Below are positions 6,044 to 7,129 of a stretch of 7,129 bases of DNA, one piece after another. Within the stretch, counting starts at the first letter, position 1; each line of letters opens with the position of its first letter. The position numbers and the translations under genes are program-made. The stretch spans positions 1 to 7,129 of the forward strand of contig SKVE01000710.1 of the NCBI GenBank assembly GCA_007129635.1, given 5' to 3'. Under the pieces are notes generated by a model. The model had not been told where the DNA came from, did not search any database, and was given only the letters and a program-made list of their open reading frames with translations. Origin of the DNA: Planctomycetaceae bacterium. Lineage in GTDB: Bacteria; Planctomycetota; Planctomycetia; Pirellulales; Pirellulaceae.

Positions 6044-7129
6044 GTGACGGACATCCAATGTGGCCAAATCCGCAATTTTTGTATCATCGCCCATATCGAC
6101 CATGGCAAGAGCACGCTAGCGGACCGATTGCTCGAGAGCACGGGCACGGTCAGCCAGCGTGAGATGCGCGATCAATTGCTGGACGACATGGATCTGGAAC
6201 GGACGCGGGGGATCACCATCAAGGCTCGAGCGGTCGCGTTGCGCTATCAACCGGCAGATCAGCCCTACGAATTGAATTTGATCGACACGCCCGGCCATGT
6301 CGATTTTCAATACGAAGTGTCACGGTCGTTGGCGTGTTGCGAGGGCGCTTTGCTGCTGGTCGACGCGTTTCAGGGCGTCGAGGCCCAAACGTTGGCCAAC
6401 GCCTACATGGCGCTCGAACACGATCTGGTCATCGTCCCGGCGCTCAACAAGATCGACCTGAAGCACGCGCGGCCGGAGGAGGTGATCGAGGAGATCGAGC
6501 ATTCGTTGGGGATCAGCGGGGACGAGGTCCTACGGGTTAGCGGCAAGACCGGGGCCGGGGTTCCCGAGTTGTTACAAGCGCTGGTCCAACGGATTTCCCC
6601 GCCGACGGGCGATCCTGCTTCGACGCTGCAGGCGATGGTCTTCGATTCGCATTACGATGCGTACCGCGGAGCGATCACTTATGTCCGCGTCATGAATGGA
6701 GTGATCCGCCAGGGCCAGCGCATCCGGTTCCTCCAGGTCGGTTCGACTCACGAAGTGTTGGAATTAGGCCAGTTCTCGCCTCGACCTCGCCCCTGCCGCC
6801 AATTGCAGGCGGGGCAAGTCGGCTATGTGATCTGCAACATCAAATCGCTGGAAAAGGTCCGGATCGGCGACACGATCAGCGTCCCAGGACCCGACGCCGC
6901 AGCACCGTTGACCGGATATCGACGGCCCAAGCGGATGGTCTACTGTGGCCTGTATCCTTCCGATGGCCAGGATTTCTCCGAGTTGCGCGATGCACTGGAA
7001 AAACTCTCGATCAACGATCCCAGTTTCGAGTTTGAAGCCGAGACCAGCGAGGCGTTGGGGTTCGGATTTCGTTGCGGATTCCTGGGACTGCTGCACATGG
7101 AGATCGTCCAGCAGCGACTGGAACAGGAA
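6044..7129 (+). CDS. lepA: Elongation factor 4 (LepA), 5' part, cut by the window end
   Basis: LepA is a ribosome-associated translational GTPase related to EF-G; it acts on stalled or wrongly translocated ribosomes. The first 362 codons are present and the frame is still open at the last base; the family is usually near 600 residues. Motifs in order: P-loop AHIDHGKST (16-24), switch [14 protein letters not shown] (48-60), DTPGHVDF (81-88), NKID (135-138) and SGKTG (166-170). Domain II follows ([17 protein letters not shown], then [23 protein letters not shown]). Domain III runs to the LepA-typical [18 protein letters not shown] (344-361). The start is GTG: an in-frame TGA lies at 6035-6037, and no other usual start codon occurs before the P-loop. 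GGGAG at 6027-6031 is 12 bases away, rather far, so translational coupling to fabI is likely. Residue 54 is T where LepA usually has glutamate in LERERGIT. Confidence 0.96.
   Translation, partial: MTDIQCGQIRNFCIIAHIDHGKSTLADRLLESTGTVSQREMRDQLLDDMDLERTRGITIKARAVALRYQPADQPYELNLIDTPGHVDFQYEVSRSLACCEGALLLVDAFQGVEAQTLANAYMALEHDLVIVPALNKIDLKHARPEEVIEEIEHSLGISGDEVLRVSGKTGAGVPELLQALVQRISPPTGDPASTLQAMVFDSHYDAYRGAITYVRVMNGVIRQGQRIRFLQVGSTHEVLELGQFSPRPRPCRQLQAGQVGYVICNIKSLEKVRIGDTISVPGPDAAAPLTGYRRPKRMVYCGLYPSDGQDFSELRDALEKLSINDPSFEFEAETSEALGFGFRCGFLGLLHMEIVQQRLEQE

Overview
The window holds four complete genes and the 5' part of a fifth, with no RNA genes, insertion sequences, CRISPR arrays or tandem repeats that I can see. 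The moderately GC-rich coding style, a flavin-dependent halogenase-like enzyme beside a large secreted beta-rich protein, and a long (protease plus NfeD) membrane protein suggest a member of the Planctomycetota, perhaps a Pirellulaceae/Rhodopirellula relative. That assignment is inferred from protein flavour only; no marker in the window proves it.

Layout. Bases 1-208 are non-coding, and the first 60 are clearly AT-rich (21 of 60 G/C). Three genes then run leftwards. A secreted protein with a small N-terminal beta-sandwich and a probable beta-propeller body (209-1771) is the distal gene of a tight pair. Twenty-eight bases upstream of it ends an FAD-dependent halogenase-like oxidoreductase (1800-3266). 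A 166-base gap with a marked leader hairpin and a cluster of GATGC/GCATC words separates this pair from a long-form NfeD membrane protease (3433-4977). A 219-base divergent control region (4978-5196) carries a very good sigma-70-like promoter for nfeD. On the right, fabI (enoyl-ACP reductase, 5197-6042) and lepA (elongation factor 4, from 6044 to beyond the window) run rightwards, separated by a single base.

How the genes fit together. fabI and lepA are core functions (fatty-acid elongation; a ribosome-associated GTPase) that probably share a transcript, with lepA translation likely coupled to fabI. NfeD is an envelope protein of the membrane-bound ClpP-class protease group, transcribed away from them. 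The halogenase-like/secreted-protein pair is the accessory part and the least understood. The flavoenzyme has the FAD-binding motifs and a candidate catalytic lysine of the halogenase superfamily but not the intact WxWxIP motif, so its reaction is open. Its leader has structure that could be regulatory. I found no clear new multi-gene system; the two-gene pair and its leader are the best candidates for follow-up.
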